Assembly (NCBI GenBank): GCA_963851215.1
Contig: CAWKOG010000015.1
Coordinates: forward strand, 310,001-374,000
Length of the DNA: 64,000 bases
Reading direction: 5' to 3'
Source of the DNA: DATKFM01 sp963851215
GTDB lineage: Bacteria > Pseudomonadota > Alphaproteobacteria > Dongiales > Dongiaceae
The notes beneath the pieces were generated by a model. That model did not search any database. It was given only the letters and a program-made list of their open reading frames with translations, and was not told where the DNA came from. This document shows, piece after piece, positions 27,574 to 36,537 of the stretch (position 1 is its first letter; the number at the start of each line of letters is the position of its first letter). Position numbers and translations under genes: made by a program.

Positions 27574-28578
27574 TCAGGTGTAGACGCCGATGTTATCGGC
27601 AAAATCCGCCGCGGCCGCCGCATTGCTGACGAATGCGACATCGGCGAAGGTGCAAGCCGTGACTGCCGTTGCGGCGCCCGCTGAACCGTCGGAATCCACA
27701 AGGACGCTGGTCTTGCCGTTGCCGTCGTCGACGAACTCGACATAGCCCTGACTGACTGCATCGGCGAGACTCAGCAAGACGCCGTTGCCGGCGGCAATGA
27801 TCGTCATGGAGTCGCCGCCATTGGCTGCGGTGTCCTGGTTGAAGCCGATGATAACGTCGCCTTCCTCCGGCGCATACACGTAATCCGATTCGGCTGGCGC
27901 GGCCTCAGTAAGGTCGAGCAGATCCGCGCCGCTGCCGCCGCTCAGCGTATCGGTGCCCACGCCGCCATAGAGCGTGTCGACGCCGCTTGAGCCGAAGAGA
28001 TAATCGTTGCCCTCGCCGCCGTCGATGCTGTCGTCGCCGAATCCAATCGTGCTGACGGTATCGTTGCCGGCACCGCCATAGATCACGTTCAGGCCGTCGG
28101 CATCGGCGACATAGTCGTTTCCTTCACCGCCCTGAATCGTGTCGTTGCCGGTCCCGCCATCGATGGAATCGTCGCCGTTCTCGCTCTCGATATTGTCTGC
28201 GCCGTCGCCGCCCAGGATCGTGTCCCGGCCTTTGCCGCCGTAGAGGTCGTCGTCTTCGATCCCTCCATCAAGGCTGTCATGGCCGTCGCCGCCGGTCAGG
28301 CTGTCGACGCCATCGAAGCCAATGAGCGTGTCGTTTTCGGTGCCGCCATCCAGAGTGTCGTTGCCGATCTGGCCGAACAGCGCATCGCGGCCCGCGCCGC
28401 CGATCAGGGAGTCGTTGGCTTCGCCGCCATCGAGGCCGTCATTTCCGATGCCGCCGTCGATCGTGTCCGCACCGTCGAGTCCATTGAGCGTGTCGTTTCC
28501 GCCATTGCCCCAGAACAGATCGCTGGCAAGCGTTCCGTCCTGGAAGTTGTTCTTGTTGTTCAGATTGAAGACAGCCAT
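27574..28578 (-). CDS. RTX-repeat calcium-binding protein
   Basis: A 334-residue acidic protein made mainly of GGxGxDxLx nonapeptides from about residue 20 to 240, which fold as a Ca2+-filled beta roll. The C-terminal 90 residues lack repeats and may hold the type I secretion signal. The start at 28578 (MAVFNLNNKN) follows GGAGGAC; the frame is open to 28650. No enzymatic domain is visible. No dedicated HlyB/HlyD/TolC genes are in the window. It is divergent from a HlyU homologue, with which it shares a 162-bp control region. Confidence 0.88.
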   Translation of the reverse strand: MAVFNLNNKNNFQDGTLASDLFWGNGGNDTLNGLDGADTIDGGIGNDGLDGGEANDSLIGGAGRDALFGQIGNDTLDGGTENDTLIGFDGVDSLTGGDGHDSLDGGIEDDDLYGGKGRDTILGGDGADNIESENGDDSIDGGTGNDTIQGGEGNDYVADADGLNVIYGGAGNDTVSTIGFGDDSIDGGEGNDYLFGSSGVDTLYGGVGTDTLSGGSGADLLDLTEAAPAESDYVYAPEEGDVIIGFNQDTAANGGDSMTIIAAGNGVLLSLADAVSQGYVEFVDDGNGKTSVLVDSDGSAGAATAVTACTFADVAFVSNAAAAADFADNIGVYT

Positions 28579-28714
28579 TGACGTCCTCCGGTCCAAGTCT
28601 GATTGAGGGAATTGCGAGGACATCACTCTACGGATGCTGCGGAAATCCATCGGGGGCTGCTGCGGAAAAGGACCGTGAAATCCGGTGAAATCCCGGGCGC
28701 GCGCGGTATATTGG

Positions 28715-28730
28715 TGTGACGCCCATCACA
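28715..28730. promoter_or_regulatory. CRP-like dyad before the HlyU gene
   Basis: TGTGA-CGCCCA-TCACA is an exact consensus dyad, 10 bp before the HlyU ATG. A TATATT hexamer at 28707-28712 could be a -10 element, so the dyad would cover the transcription start and act as a repressor site. Two similar dyads are at 7079 and 7150. Confidence 0.45.
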
Positions 28731-28740
28731 GGAGACGCAG

Positions 28741-29040
28741 ATGGCACCGGGAATCTCTGGCTTGTTTCGCAGCATCTTCGGCGGCGGTGGCGCGGCCGGC
28801 GCGGCAAAGGAAGGCGATGCGACCGAGTATAACGGCTACACGATCCGCCCGGCGCCCCGGCGCGAGGCGGCAGGCTGGCTCACCGTCGGCACCATCGCCA
28901 AGGAATTTCCCGAGGGCGTGAAGGAGCACAAGTTCATCCGCGCCGACACCAGCTCGAGCTGGGACGACGCGGTCGCGCTCAGCGTGCGCAAGGCGAAGCA
29001 GATCATCGACGAGCAGGGCGACCGGATGTTCCGCGAGTAG
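28741..29040 (+). CDS. HlyU family protein
   Basis: A 99-residue protein of the HlyU family (YNGYTIRPAPRREAAGWLTVG, ending VRKAKQIIDEQGDRMF). In Vibrio, proteins called HlyU activate haemolysin and RTX toxin genes; this alphaproteobacterial family member is not the same as the ArsR-type HlyU and its activity is uncharacterised. AGGAGA precedes the ATG. It is divergent from the RTX gene and followed after 15 bp by a hypothetical gene. Confidence 0.85.
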   Translation: MAPGISGLFRSIFGGGGAAGAAKEGDATEYNGYTIRPAPRREAAGWLTVGTIAKEFPEGVKEHKFIRADTSSSWDDAVALSVRKAKQIIDEQGDRMFRE

Positions 29041-29055
29041 GCTCCGGCGCAGCCA

Positions 29056-29484
29056 ATGGATTGGTTGCGCAAACTGCTGCGGCTGGAGAAACCGCCGCCG
29101 CCGCGAGTCATGCTGTCGGATGACGTGATTCAATTCAGCACGGACGGGACCGTTCCCGTCAGCATGGCCATCGGCGATCTCGCGGCGGTTGTCATCGAAA
29201 CCAACAACTCCGGTCCCTGGGGCGACGATGTGGTCTGGCATCTGCTGGGCCGCGCCGACGGCAGTGCGCTGTCGGTTCCGCAGAGCGCGGAAAATTTCTC
29301 GCTGCTGCTGGAGCGCCTGCAGTCGCTGCCGGAATTCGACAACGAAGCCGTCATCGAGGCCATGGGCTCGACAGCGCTGAATGCCTTCCTGTGCTGGGAG
29401 GCGGACGAAGCCGTGCGGCCGGACAGCAACCTCCTGGCATTCGCCCGGTTCGGGCGGTCGAAGCGGAAAGAAAGCGCCCGATAG
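29056..29484 (+). CDS. hypothetical protein
   Basis: A 142-residue soluble protein, probably co-transcribed with the HlyU gene 15 bp upstream. It begins with an amphipathic helix (MDWLRKLLRL) that may associate with a membrane, followed by an alpha/beta body and a C-terminal basic end. No family is recognised. Confidence 0.7.
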   Translation: MDWLRKLLRLEKPPPPRVMLSDDVIQFSTDGTVPVSMAIGDLAAVVIETNNSGPWGDDVVWHLLGRADGSALSVPQSAENFSLLLERLQSLPEFDNEAVIEAMGSTALNAFLCWEADEAVRPDSNLLAFARFGRSKRKESAR

Positions 29485-29511
29485 GGCGCTGCCTGATCCG
29501 CACCCCGCTGC

Positions 29512-32500
29512 CTACTGGGCCGCGGGGGCGTAGGAGGCCGCCAACTGACGGGATACCAATTGGGCATAGAGGCCGCCGCGCGCGACGAGTTCGGCATGGG
29601 TGCCGGTTTCCGCGACGCGGCCCTGCTCCAGCACCACGATCAGATCGGCATCGCGCACTGTCGACAGGCGATGAGCGATGACGATGGTGGTGCGGTCGGC
29701 TTTCAACAAATCAAGCGCGCGACGGACGGCGCGCTCGTTCACGGCATCGAGATGCGATGTGGCTTCATCCAGGATCAGCACCGGCGCGTTCTTGAGGAAT
29801 GCCCGCGCGATTGCGACGCGCTGGCGCTGGCCACCGGACAGGCTGGTGCCGCGCTCGCCCACCGGCGAGTCCAGACCGTCGGGCAAGGCCTCGACGAGTT
29901 CCTTCAGCGAGGCATGCTCGATCGCCGCCATCAGGTCCGCCTCGCTCGCCGCCGGGTGTGCGATCAGGATGTTGCTGCGGAGCGTGTCGTTGAACAGATA
30001 GGTGTCCTGGGCCACAAGGGCGATACGGCGGCGCAGATCGTCGAGTTTGTACTGCCGTAGATCGGCGCCGTTCAGCGCGATGCCGCCGTCGTCCGGATCC
30101 CAGAACCGCAGCAGCAGTTGCGCCGTCGTCGTCTTGCCGGCGCCGGAGGTCCCGACCAGCGCGACGGTCTTGCCCGCTGGAATTGCGAAGGTCACATCGG
30201 CGAGTGCGCGCCGGTTCTGTCCGGGATAGGCGAAGCGCACATGATCCAGCGTCAGCGTGGCGGCGTTCGACTGGCCGGGAACGCCCGGACCGTCGTTCAC
30301 GGGAACCGGCTCGTTCTGCAGGGCATAGATCCGGCGCGTGGCGCCCAGGGTGTCCGCGAGCTGGCGGCCGACCTGGGCAATCTCCGACACCGGCAGAAAG
30401 GCCGCCATGGCCAGCAGCGTCAGCAGCGGCAGCATTGCGGGATCGATTGTGCCGCGCGCCGTCAAGGCCGCGCCGGTCACCACCACGGCGAGACCGCCGA
30501 GGCCGGTGAACAGCTCCAGCAGGCTTTGCTGCAGCGTCAGCTCGCGGAAGAACGGCAGGCGCAAACGGATGTGATGGTCTGACAGCGCATCGAGCTGTGC
30601 ACCGCGCACCTGCTCCTGCTGGAAGGCGACGATCTCGCCCAAGCCCTGCACCGAATCGACGGCAAAGGCGCCCAGTTCGCCGCCGGCCTCGCGCGCCTGC
30701 GAGCCCAGGCGGTCGACGCGGCCGCGCATCAGGAACGGGCTGACCCCCATCGCCGCGAGGAAGGGAATCAAGGCCAGCGCGATCCACGGGCTTTGCCAGG
30801 CCAGCACGGCGAGCACGACGGCCGGCACCAGGATGGCGACGAAGGCCGGCGCCACCGTGTGGGCGAAGAAGTACTCCACCAGCTCGATATCGTGGGTGGC
30901 GAGCGCCATCAGGTCGCCGGTGCGCCGGCGGACCAGGTAGGCCGGCGCCAGCGCATCGAGCTTGCGGAAGACCGCGATCCGCATCTCTGATAGCAGGCGG
31001 AATGCCATGTCATGGGCGATCCAGGATTCAAGCCAATGCAGCACGCCCGAGAGCGGCGCCACAGCCGCCAGCGCCCAGATCAATGCCGCATATGGCTGGC
31101 CGTTCTTCAGCGCGGACACCACGAGCGCACTGAGTACCCCGACGCCGATGAAGGCGAGCACGCGCAGCACGCCGAAGATGAAGGTGGCGGTGAGCCGGCC
31201 CTTCCAGGGCATGATCACTTTCATCAGTGCCGTGGTGACCTGCAGCCAACTCAGCCCCTCTGCCTTGATGATGCCTTCGGTCACCGATTTGGCGCTGCCG
31301 GGCAGATCGGCCATTACCTCGGCCGGCCGGCCCGCGGGGGATGCGTCGATGATGACGGAGGCCGCCGACTCGCGGGCCTGCTCCGCCATCAGGCGGGCAT
31401 AGACACCGCCGCTGACCATGAGCGCCTCGTGCCGGCCGCTCTCCACGACGCGGCCGCCATCGAGCACCAGGATACGGTCGCAATCGATGACACTGGAGAG
31501 CCGATGGGCAAGGATCAGGGTGGTGCGTCCGCGCATCAGCCGGTCGAGGGCCTCCTGGATCACCGCCTCATTCTCCGCGTCCACGGCGGATAGCGCCTCG
31601 TCCAGCACCAGGATGGGCGTGTCGCGAAGCAGCGCCCGGGCGATGGCGACGCGCTGGCGCTGCCCGCCGGAAAGCTTGATGCCTTTTTCGCCGATGACGG
31701 TCTGGTAGCCATGGGGCAGCGTGGCGACAAAGCCGTGGATGTTGGCGGCCCTGGCCGCGGCCTCGATCTCCGCAGGGGTCGCATTCGGGCGCCCCATGCG
31801 GATGTTTTCCTCGACCGTGCCGTGGAACAGGAATGTGTCCTGATTCACCACGGAGATGAGCGAGCGGATCTGCGCGAACGAGAGCTGCCGCAAGTCCCTG
31901 CCGCCGAGACGGATGACGCCCGCGGTCGGGTCGTAAAAGCGCAGCAGCAACCGCACGATGGAGGACTTGCCGCCGCCGGAGGCGCCGACGATGCCGATGC
32001 GCTCTCCCGCGCCGGCATGGAAGTCCAGGCCATCATGGACGATGCGCCGTGTTCCCGGATAGTGAAAGCGTACGCCCTCGAAGGCGATCGTCGGCTCGAG
32101 CGGCGCGGCAAGCGCTCCGCCGGGTGCATCCGCCACCAGCGGCCGGCCGTCGAGGATCTGGTAGATGCCCTGGGCCGCCGACATCCCGACCATGCCCTCA
32201 TGCAGCACCGTGCGCAGCTCGCGCATCGGCCGGAAGACCTCGACGCCCAGCATCAGGATGATGAGCAGCGAGCCGAGTTCCATCGCTCCCGCCTCGACGC
32301 GGAAGGCGCCCATCGCCAGCGCCGCGGCGGCGCCGCTGGCGATCGCGCTGTCGGTGATGCCGCGGGACAGCACGTTGGTGCCGAGCACGCGCATGGTGCG
32401 CCTGAATAGAGTGTCCGCCTCGATTTCGAGCTTCTCGGCCCGCGCCCTGCTCTGCCCGAAGGCCTTCAGCGTGGCCAGGCCCTGGATCGAATCCAGGAAC

Positions 32501-33090
32501 TCGGCGGCGAACGCGGCGTAGGCCGTCTGCCGGCTGAGGGCGTTGGCGGCGTCGTAGCGGTGCCACAGCGCGGGCGCGAATAGCGCGATGACCGCGAAGG
32601 CCAGCATCACCGCCGCCACGGGCAGGTCGATGAATGAGACGGCGACGAAGATCAGAACCGGCGTCAGCAGCGAGATCAGGAACTGCGGCAGGAACTGGCC
32701 GAAATAGACTTCGAGCTGCTCGACCCCATCGATCAGCGACAGGCTCAGCGCGCCCGAACGCTGGCTGCCGACAGTTCCCGGCCCAAGAACGGCAATCCGG
32801 TCGTAAAGGGTCCTGCGCAGCCGCTTCTGCACGCGCGATGCGGTCTTGTGCGCGACGATCGCCCGCCAATGCTCGAAGACAGCCCGCAGCACCATCACCA
32901 GGGCGATCAACGCGATCGGCAAGGCGAGAGCAGACAGGCCGCGGCCGGCGAACACTTCGCCGATCAGCCAGCCGAGCAGCCCCATCCGGGCGACGCCAAG
33001 CCCGACCGCGGCCAGGCCGATCAGCACGGCGCCTGCGATGCGCAGGCGCACGCCCTCGGTGAAGATCCATAAGCGCGGTTCGAAATGCAT
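29512..33090 (-). CDS. fused tandem ABC exporter (TMD-NBD-TMD-NBD)
   Basis: One 1192-residue chain holds two complete exporter halves. Half 1 has a six-helix domain (about 18-310) and an ATPase with Walker A GASGGGKS near 367, signature LSGGQRQR and Walker B ILVLDEALSA. Half 2 has a membrane domain from about 630 and an ATPase with Walker A GTSGAGKT near 979, LSGGQRQR and VLILDEATSH. Both ATP sites look active. The order resembles CydDC joined head to tail, although the genes for cytochrome bd are absent, so a CydDC function is not claimed. It is divergent from a LysR gene that may regulate it. The substrate is unknown. Confidence 0.9.
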   Translation of the reverse strand: MHFEPRLWIFTEGVRLRIAGAVLIGLAAVGLGVARMGLLGWLIGEVFAGRGLSALALPIALIALVMVLRAVFEHWRAIVAHKTASRVQKRLRRTLYDRIAVLGPGTVGSQRSGALSLSLIDGVEQLEVYFGQFLPQFLISLLTPVLIFVAVSFIDLPVAAVMLAFAVIALFAPALWHRYDAANALSRQTAYAAFAAEFLDSIQGLATLKAFGQSRARAEKLEIEADTLFRRTMRVLGTNVLSRGITDSAIASGAAAALAMGAFRVEAGAMELGSLLIILMLGVEVFRPMRELRTVLHEGMVGMSAAQGIYQILDGRPLVADAPGGALAAPLEPTIAFEGVRFHYPGTRRIVHDGLDFHAGAGERIGIVGASGGGKSSIVRLLLRFYDPTAGVIRLGGRDLRQLSFAQIRSLISVVNQDTFLFHGTVEENIRMGRPNATPAEIEAAARAANIHGFVATLPHGYQTVIGEKGIKLSGGQRQRVAIARALLRDTPILVLDEALSAVDAENEAVIQEALDRLMRGRTTLILAHRLSSVIDCDRILVLDGGRVVESGRHEALMVSGGVYARLMAEQARESAASVIIDASPAGRPAEVMADLPGSAKSVTEGIIKAEGLSWLQVTTALMKVIMPWKGRLTATFIFGVLRVLAFIGVGVLSALVVSALKNGQPYAALIWALAAVAPLSGVLHWLESWIAHDMAFRLLSEMRIAVFRKLDALAPAYLVRRRTGDLMALATHDIELVEYFFAHTVAPAFVAILVPAVVLAVLAWQSPWIALALIPFLAAMGVSPFLMRGRVDRLGSQAREAGGELGAFAVDSVQGLGEIVAFQQEQVRGAQLDALSDHHIRLRLPFFRELTLQQSLLELFTGLGGLAVVVTGAALTARGTIDPAMLPLLTLLAMAAFLPVSEIAQVGRQLADTLGATRRIYALQNEPVPVNDGPGVPGQSNAATLTLDHVRFAYPGQNRRALADVTFAIPAGKTVALVGTSGAGKTTTAQLLLRFWDPDDGGIALNGADLRQYKLDDLRRRIALVAQDTYLFNDTLRSNILIAHPAASEADLMAAIEHASLKELVEALPDGLDSPVGERGTSLSGGQRQRVAIARAFLKNAPVLILDEATSHLDAVNERAVRRALDLLKADRTTIVIAHRLSTVRDADLIVVLEQGRVAETGTHAELVARGGLYAQLVSRQLAASYAPAAQ

Positions 33091-33132
33091 GGGCTGCCTT
33101 TGAAAAAACAGTTGGACCCCGGCACTCTAGCC

Positions 33133-33188
33133 CGAACATGAACGTTCGCAATTGGACAATTTCGAAGGCCAGCCGTACATTTTCGTAC
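33133..33188. promoter_or_regulatory. candidate LysR operator region
   Basis: The 118 bp between the fused ABC gene and the divergent lysR gene contain GTAC-ATTTTC-GTAC (33175-33188), AATT-GGAC-AATT (33150-33161) and CGAAC-ATGAA-CGTTCG (33133-33148). Short dyads of this kind are usual for LysR targets. They are tentative. Confidence 0.35.
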
Positions 33189-33208
33189 AGACATGAGGAG
33201 GGCCGGAC

Positions 33209-34117
33209 ATGAACGCGGAATGGGACGACCTGCGCGTTTTCCTGACGCTGTCGCGCGAGAGCAACCTCACGGCGACGGCGCGCCGGCTCGGCGTCAGCCA
33301 TCCCACCGTCGCGCGGCGGATCAAATCGCTCGAGGATGCCATCGGCGCCCGCCTGTTCGATCGCCTGCCAGACCGGTTTGTTCTGACCCCGGCGGGCGAG
33401 GAACTCATGGCGGATGCCCAGGCCATGGAGCAGGCCGCGGAGTCGATCGGCCGCCGCAGCGCCGGCCTCACCGACACCGCCCGCGGGACCGTGCGGATCT
33501 CGGCCGGCGAGGCCATGACGGCGTTTATCGCCTCCCACCTGCCCCGGCTGCGCCGCAACCTGCAGTGCGTCGAGTTCGAGCTGGTCGCCAGTCACATGCT
33601 GGCCAACCTGTCGCGCCGCGAGGCCGACCTGCTGATCCGCGAGCAGGTGCCGGATCTCGCGAGCATCGTCACGCGGCGGCTCGGCCGTGTCGCCTATGCG
33701 GTGTATGGCAGCCCGGCGATTGCGGTCGCCGACGCGGCGCGGGACACGCTGCGGCAGATGCCGTGGATCAGCTTCGACGAGGAACACAACTACATGCCCG
33801 GCCAGAGCTGGCTTTTCGATCTTCTGGGCGGCGCCCGCGCCGCCGTGCGTGTCAACGACTGGCTGGTCTTGCACGACGCTGCACGAGCCGGCGCTGGCCT
33901 CGCCGTGCTTCCCTGCTATGTCGGCGATGGCGATCACTTGCTGCGGCGCATCGGCCCCATTCTGGCGGATGTCGCTGCCGACCAATGGCTTCTGGTCCAT
34001 CGCGATCTGCGGGACCTCGCGCGCGTTCGCGCCGTGATCGACGCGCTGGTCCTGCTGTTCCAGGAAGAACGCGGCACGCTGGAAGGACTGCGGTCCAACC
34101 AGGCGAAGCCGGCCTAG
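33209..34117 (+). CDS. LysR family transcriptional regulator
   Basis: A 302-residue LysR regulator. The N-terminal winged helix-turn-helix covers residues 4-62 (LRVFLTLSRESNLTATARRLGVSH, then TVARRIKSLE). The substrate-binding domain follows from about residue 90. The start ATG has GGAGGGCC upstream. It is divergent from the fused ABC exporter, the usual arrangement for a LysR regulator and its target. Its 3' end overlaps the isochorismatase gene on the other strand by 4 bp. Confidence 0.92.
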   Translation: MNAEWDDLRVFLTLSRESNLTATARRLGVSHPTVARRIKSLEDAIGARLFDRLPDRFVLTPAGEELMADAQAMEQAAESIGRRSAGLTDTARGTVRISAGEAMTAFIASHLPRLRRNLQCVEFELVASHMLANLSRREADLLIREQVPDLASIVTRRLGRVAYAVYGSPAIAVADAARDTLRQMPWISFDEEHNYMPGQSWLFDLLGGARAAVRVNDWLVLHDAARAGAGLAVLPCYVGDGDHLLRRIGPILADVAADQWLLVHRDLRDLARVRAVIDALVLLFQEERGTLEGLRSNQAKPA

Positions 34118-34722
34118 AGGGTCAAACCCGGCGGCAGCGGCTCGTTCATCTGCTTGCGCAGGCGGCCGAGGGTCTCCAGGTCCCGCAGCCATTCATAGTA
34201 GATGCCCTTGAGCGAGGTGACCGCGATGTCCGCGTCGCGCAGGCGGCGCAAGCCATGCTCGTGGTGCGGCGCGGGCGAGGCGCAGGCATCGTCGATGACG
34301 ACGGGGCGGTAGCCGGCCGCCGCCAATCCGAACGCCGAATGGGAGATGCAGACATCGGTTTCCAGACCGATCAGGACGAACTGGTCGCGGCCCTTGGCGG
34401 CCACGAAGTCGACGGCGGCGCGGATGTCCGGCTGCGCACAGAGTCCGAAGATCATCTTGTCGAAGACTCTCGCGCCAGCGGGCAACTCCGTCATCAGTTC
34501 CGGCACCAGCGTGCCGTTCCGCGCGATATCCTCGGCGGTGGCGATGATGGGAATTTCCAGCAGGCGCGCCACCTGCATCAGCCAGGCCATGCGCCGCACC
34601 AACGGCTCGCGCTCATGCAGCGCCAGCTTGGTCAGGAAATATTGCTGGACATCGATGACCAGGAGACAGGACCGCGCCCGCTCGGCGAGGCCATTCTTCT
34701 GGTGCTGCGCAACCGCTTCCAT
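34114..34722 (-). CDS. isochorismatase family hydrolase
   Basis: A 202-residue cysteine hydrolase of the isochorismatase-like fold. The triad is visible as the Asp in VIDVQQYF, the Lys in FDKMIFG, and the Cys in ETDVCISHSA. Such proteins include nicotinamidases and YcaC-type enzymes; the substrate cannot be assigned. It converges with the lysR gene. The next gene upstream, GYD, lies 77 bp away in the same direction. Confidence 0.88.
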   Translation of the reverse strand: MEAVAQHQKNGLAERARSCLLVIDVQQYFLTKLALHEREPLVRRMAWLMQVARLLEIPIIATAEDIARNGTLVPELMTELPAGARVFDKMIFGLCAQPDIRAAVDFVAAKGRDQFVLIGLETDVCISHSAFGLAAAGYRPVVIDDACASPAPHHEHGLRRLRDADIAVTSLKGIYYEWLRDLETLGRLRKQMNEPLPPGLTL

Positions 34723-34799
34723 TTTCGATGCAAACTCCCCCGTGCAGAGCCGGCACCCTACCGCTCCGCCGCGATGGAATCAAAAACGGAAGCGGCCCC

Positions 34800-35093
34800 T
34801 TAGGACAGAGAACCGATGATCGAGCGGTAGTCCGCCTCGGAGAAGGCCTTCAGCGTCTTGGTGCGCACATTGCCGCTGGTCGCCAGCGCCAGGGCAAATT
34901 TGGCGACGGTGGCGTCATCAGGCGCGTCCACATGGGCGACCATGTCGTACTCGCCCATGGTCATGTAGAAGTCCTTCATCTCCGCGCCGAGCTTCTTCGC
35001 CAGGCCGCGGGCGACATCCAGCCGCTTTGGCGATTCCTTGACATTGCGCGCCCCTTGTTCGGTCCAATTCACCAGCATGATGTACTTTGCCAT
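34800..35093 (-). CDS. GYD domain protein
   Basis: A 97-residue ferredoxin-like-fold protein of the GYD family (MAKYIMLVNWTEQGARN, FYMTMGEYDMVAHVDAP). The start at 35093 follows GGGAGG. The family is widespread in bacteria and uncharacterised; it resembles small dimeric alpha+beta barrel proteins. It may be co-transcribed with the isochorismatase gene downstream. Confidence 0.88.
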   Translation of the reverse strand: MAKYIMLVNWTEQGARNVKESPKRLDVARGLAKKLGAEMKDFYMTMGEYDMVAHVDAPDDATVAKFALALATSGNVRTKTLKAFSEADYRSIIGSLS

Positions 35094-35207
35094 GACATGC
35101 CTCCCATTGCCGAAAACGCAGGATTGTTGTGGCCGGCTGCCCGAGCAGCGGCGGCACATTGTCCCATAGGGGCCAGCGGGCGGCGACCGCTTTTTGGCGG
35201 CGCCCGG

Positions 35208-35768
35208 TCAGATCTCGACGCCGGGTTCCTTTGGCGGCAGCGGCTGGTCGGCCGGTTTGGCGCCGCCATAAACGAAGCCATAGGTGTCATAGACACGGTC
35301 GACGGTGCCGCTATTGGCATACCACAGGCGCACTTGCGTCCAATCGTTGGCGCGGGAGACATCGAGGACCGGCACGTTGCCGGTGATGCGGCCGCGCGTG
35401 GCCCAGGTCGATGCCCAATCCGCATGGCTGATGCGCACTTCCCGGGGCGACAAGACCTTGGTGACGATGGCGAGATGCCCGACCGGCAGTTTCTGTTGTT
35501 GGCGGAAGACCAGCACGGCGCTCGGCATCGGGCGATGGCCCCGCGCATAGCGGCCATTCGAGCCGTCCCACCAGCTCCAGGCTTCGCCGGGAATAGCCAT
35601 GCCGGTCACCGACTTCACATAGGCGACATCGTCGATCCGCGCGCTGGCGTCGCTGAGAGTGACCACGGGCGAGCTGGGCTCGGCGGTTTCGCCGGCGCAG
35701 CCGCCGAGCGCGAAACCGGCGGCCATCAGGCCGATGCCGCTATGAAGAAATTCCCGGCGCGTTTTCAT
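35208..35768 (-). CDS. CHAP-like lipoprotein lacking the catalytic Cys
   Basis: A 186-residue lipoprotein with an RR-containing signal (MKTRREFLHSG) and lipobox LGGC at Cys24. The CHAP-domain fold is clear by comparison with the adjacent paralogue, but the catalytic Cys55-His106-Asn125 triad of that protein aligns with Asp47-His98-Asp117 here. The enzyme is therefore probably dead as an amidase/peptidase. Conserved surrounding segments are VTGMAIPGEAWSWW and GHLAIVTKVLSPRE. It lies 107 bp downstream of the paralogue, in the same direction. A ligand-binding or regulatory role is inferred. Confidence 0.8.
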   Translation of the reverse strand: MKTRREFLHSGIGLMAAGFALGGCAGETAEPSSPVVTLSDASARIDDVAYVKSVTGMAIPGEAWSWWDGSNGRYARGHRPMPSAVLVFRQQQKLPVGHLAIVTKVLSPREVRISHADWASTWATRGRITGNVPVLDVSRANDWTQVRLWYANSGTVDRVYDTYGFVYGGAKPADQPLPPKEPGVEI

Positions 35769-35875
35769 GCCGGAAGGTAACATGCCGATGCCATCGGCTG
35801 AACGCGAAATCTTGCTTCAGAAGTGCAACAGGATGTTTGGTAAAGGCTTCGTCGGCGCGGGAAGGCGAAGCGTCA

Positions 35876-36472
35876 TCAACCGCCGGTGAATGGTTCGGCC
35901 GGCGACGGGATCGCAGAGACGGCGGCAGGTTGTGTCGCGGCGGGACGGTAGATGAAACCGTAGGTCGGATAGGTGCGGCCGAAGGAGCCGGTATGCTCGT
36001 TCCACACTTTCACTTCGCTCCAATCGTTGCTCCGCGATACATCGGTCACCCGCACATCGTTGGTGACCTTGCCCCGGCTCGATCGCGTCGAACCCCAATT
36101 GGCGTGGGTGACCAGGATCTCCCGCGCGTTGACGATGCGGGCGACGACGGAAACATGGCCCCGCTGCAGGCGCTGGGTGCGCTTGAACACCAGCACGGAG
36201 CCGACCTGCGGCCGCAACCCGCGGAGATAGGCGCCGTCGGCCGTCCCCCACCAGGTCCAGGCGTCGCCGCGGATCGGGAGGCCGGTGACCAGCCTTGCAT
36301 AGGGAACGCAACTGAGCGGCCCCTTCGGCAAGACGGACGGATCGAGGCGCGCCAATTGCCCTTCGGATATTGGCGGCGGCGGCGATGCCACCATTGGTTC
36401 CGATTGTGGACCGCAGCCGCTCAAGCAAACTGCAAAAGCGGCAAGGATGAATTTGCAGTAGATCCCCTTCAT
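35876..36472 (-). CDS. CHAP domain lipoprotein, putative cell-wall hydrolase
   Basis: A 198-residue lipoprotein (lipobox LSGC at Cys20) with a CHAP domain, which cleaves peptidoglycan as an amidase or endopeptidase. The Cys is in SCVPYARLVTG (Cys55), the His in RGHVSVV (His106), and the third residue in THANWG (Asn125). The C-terminal tail of about 30 residues is Pro/Ala rich. It would be anchored in a membrane facing the wall. It is the intact member of a tandem pair with the gene at 35208. Confidence 0.85.
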   Translation of the reverse strand: MKGIYCKFILAAFAVCLSGCGPQSEPMVASPPPPISEGQLARLDPSVLPKGPLSCVPYARLVTGLPIRGDAWTWWGTADGAYLRGLRPQVGSVLVFKRTQRLQRGHVSVVARIVNAREILVTHANWGSTRSSRGKVTNDVRVTDVSRSNDWSEVKVWNEHTGSFGRTYPTYGFIYRPAATQPAAVSAIPSPAEPFTGG

Positions 36473-36537
36473 CGCTGTGCATTAATAGCGATGTCGATTC
36501 ATCCTGTCATCGGCAAGATGGGGTCCCGAGGGACCGG

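Noticed and set aside
27574..28578. CRISPR or DNA tandem-repeat array
   Set aside because: The periodicity is in the protein (RTX nonapeptides); the DNA units are diverged and coding, without regular spacers.
29512..33090. CydDC assignment for the fused ABC exporter
   Set aside because: No cytochrome bd genes are nearby, and the motifs seen are generic to exporters.
32198..34192. A 664-residue minus-strand frame across lysR and the ABC exporter start
   Set aside because: It crosses two well-supported genes and the divergent promoter region, with composition typical of antisense frames.
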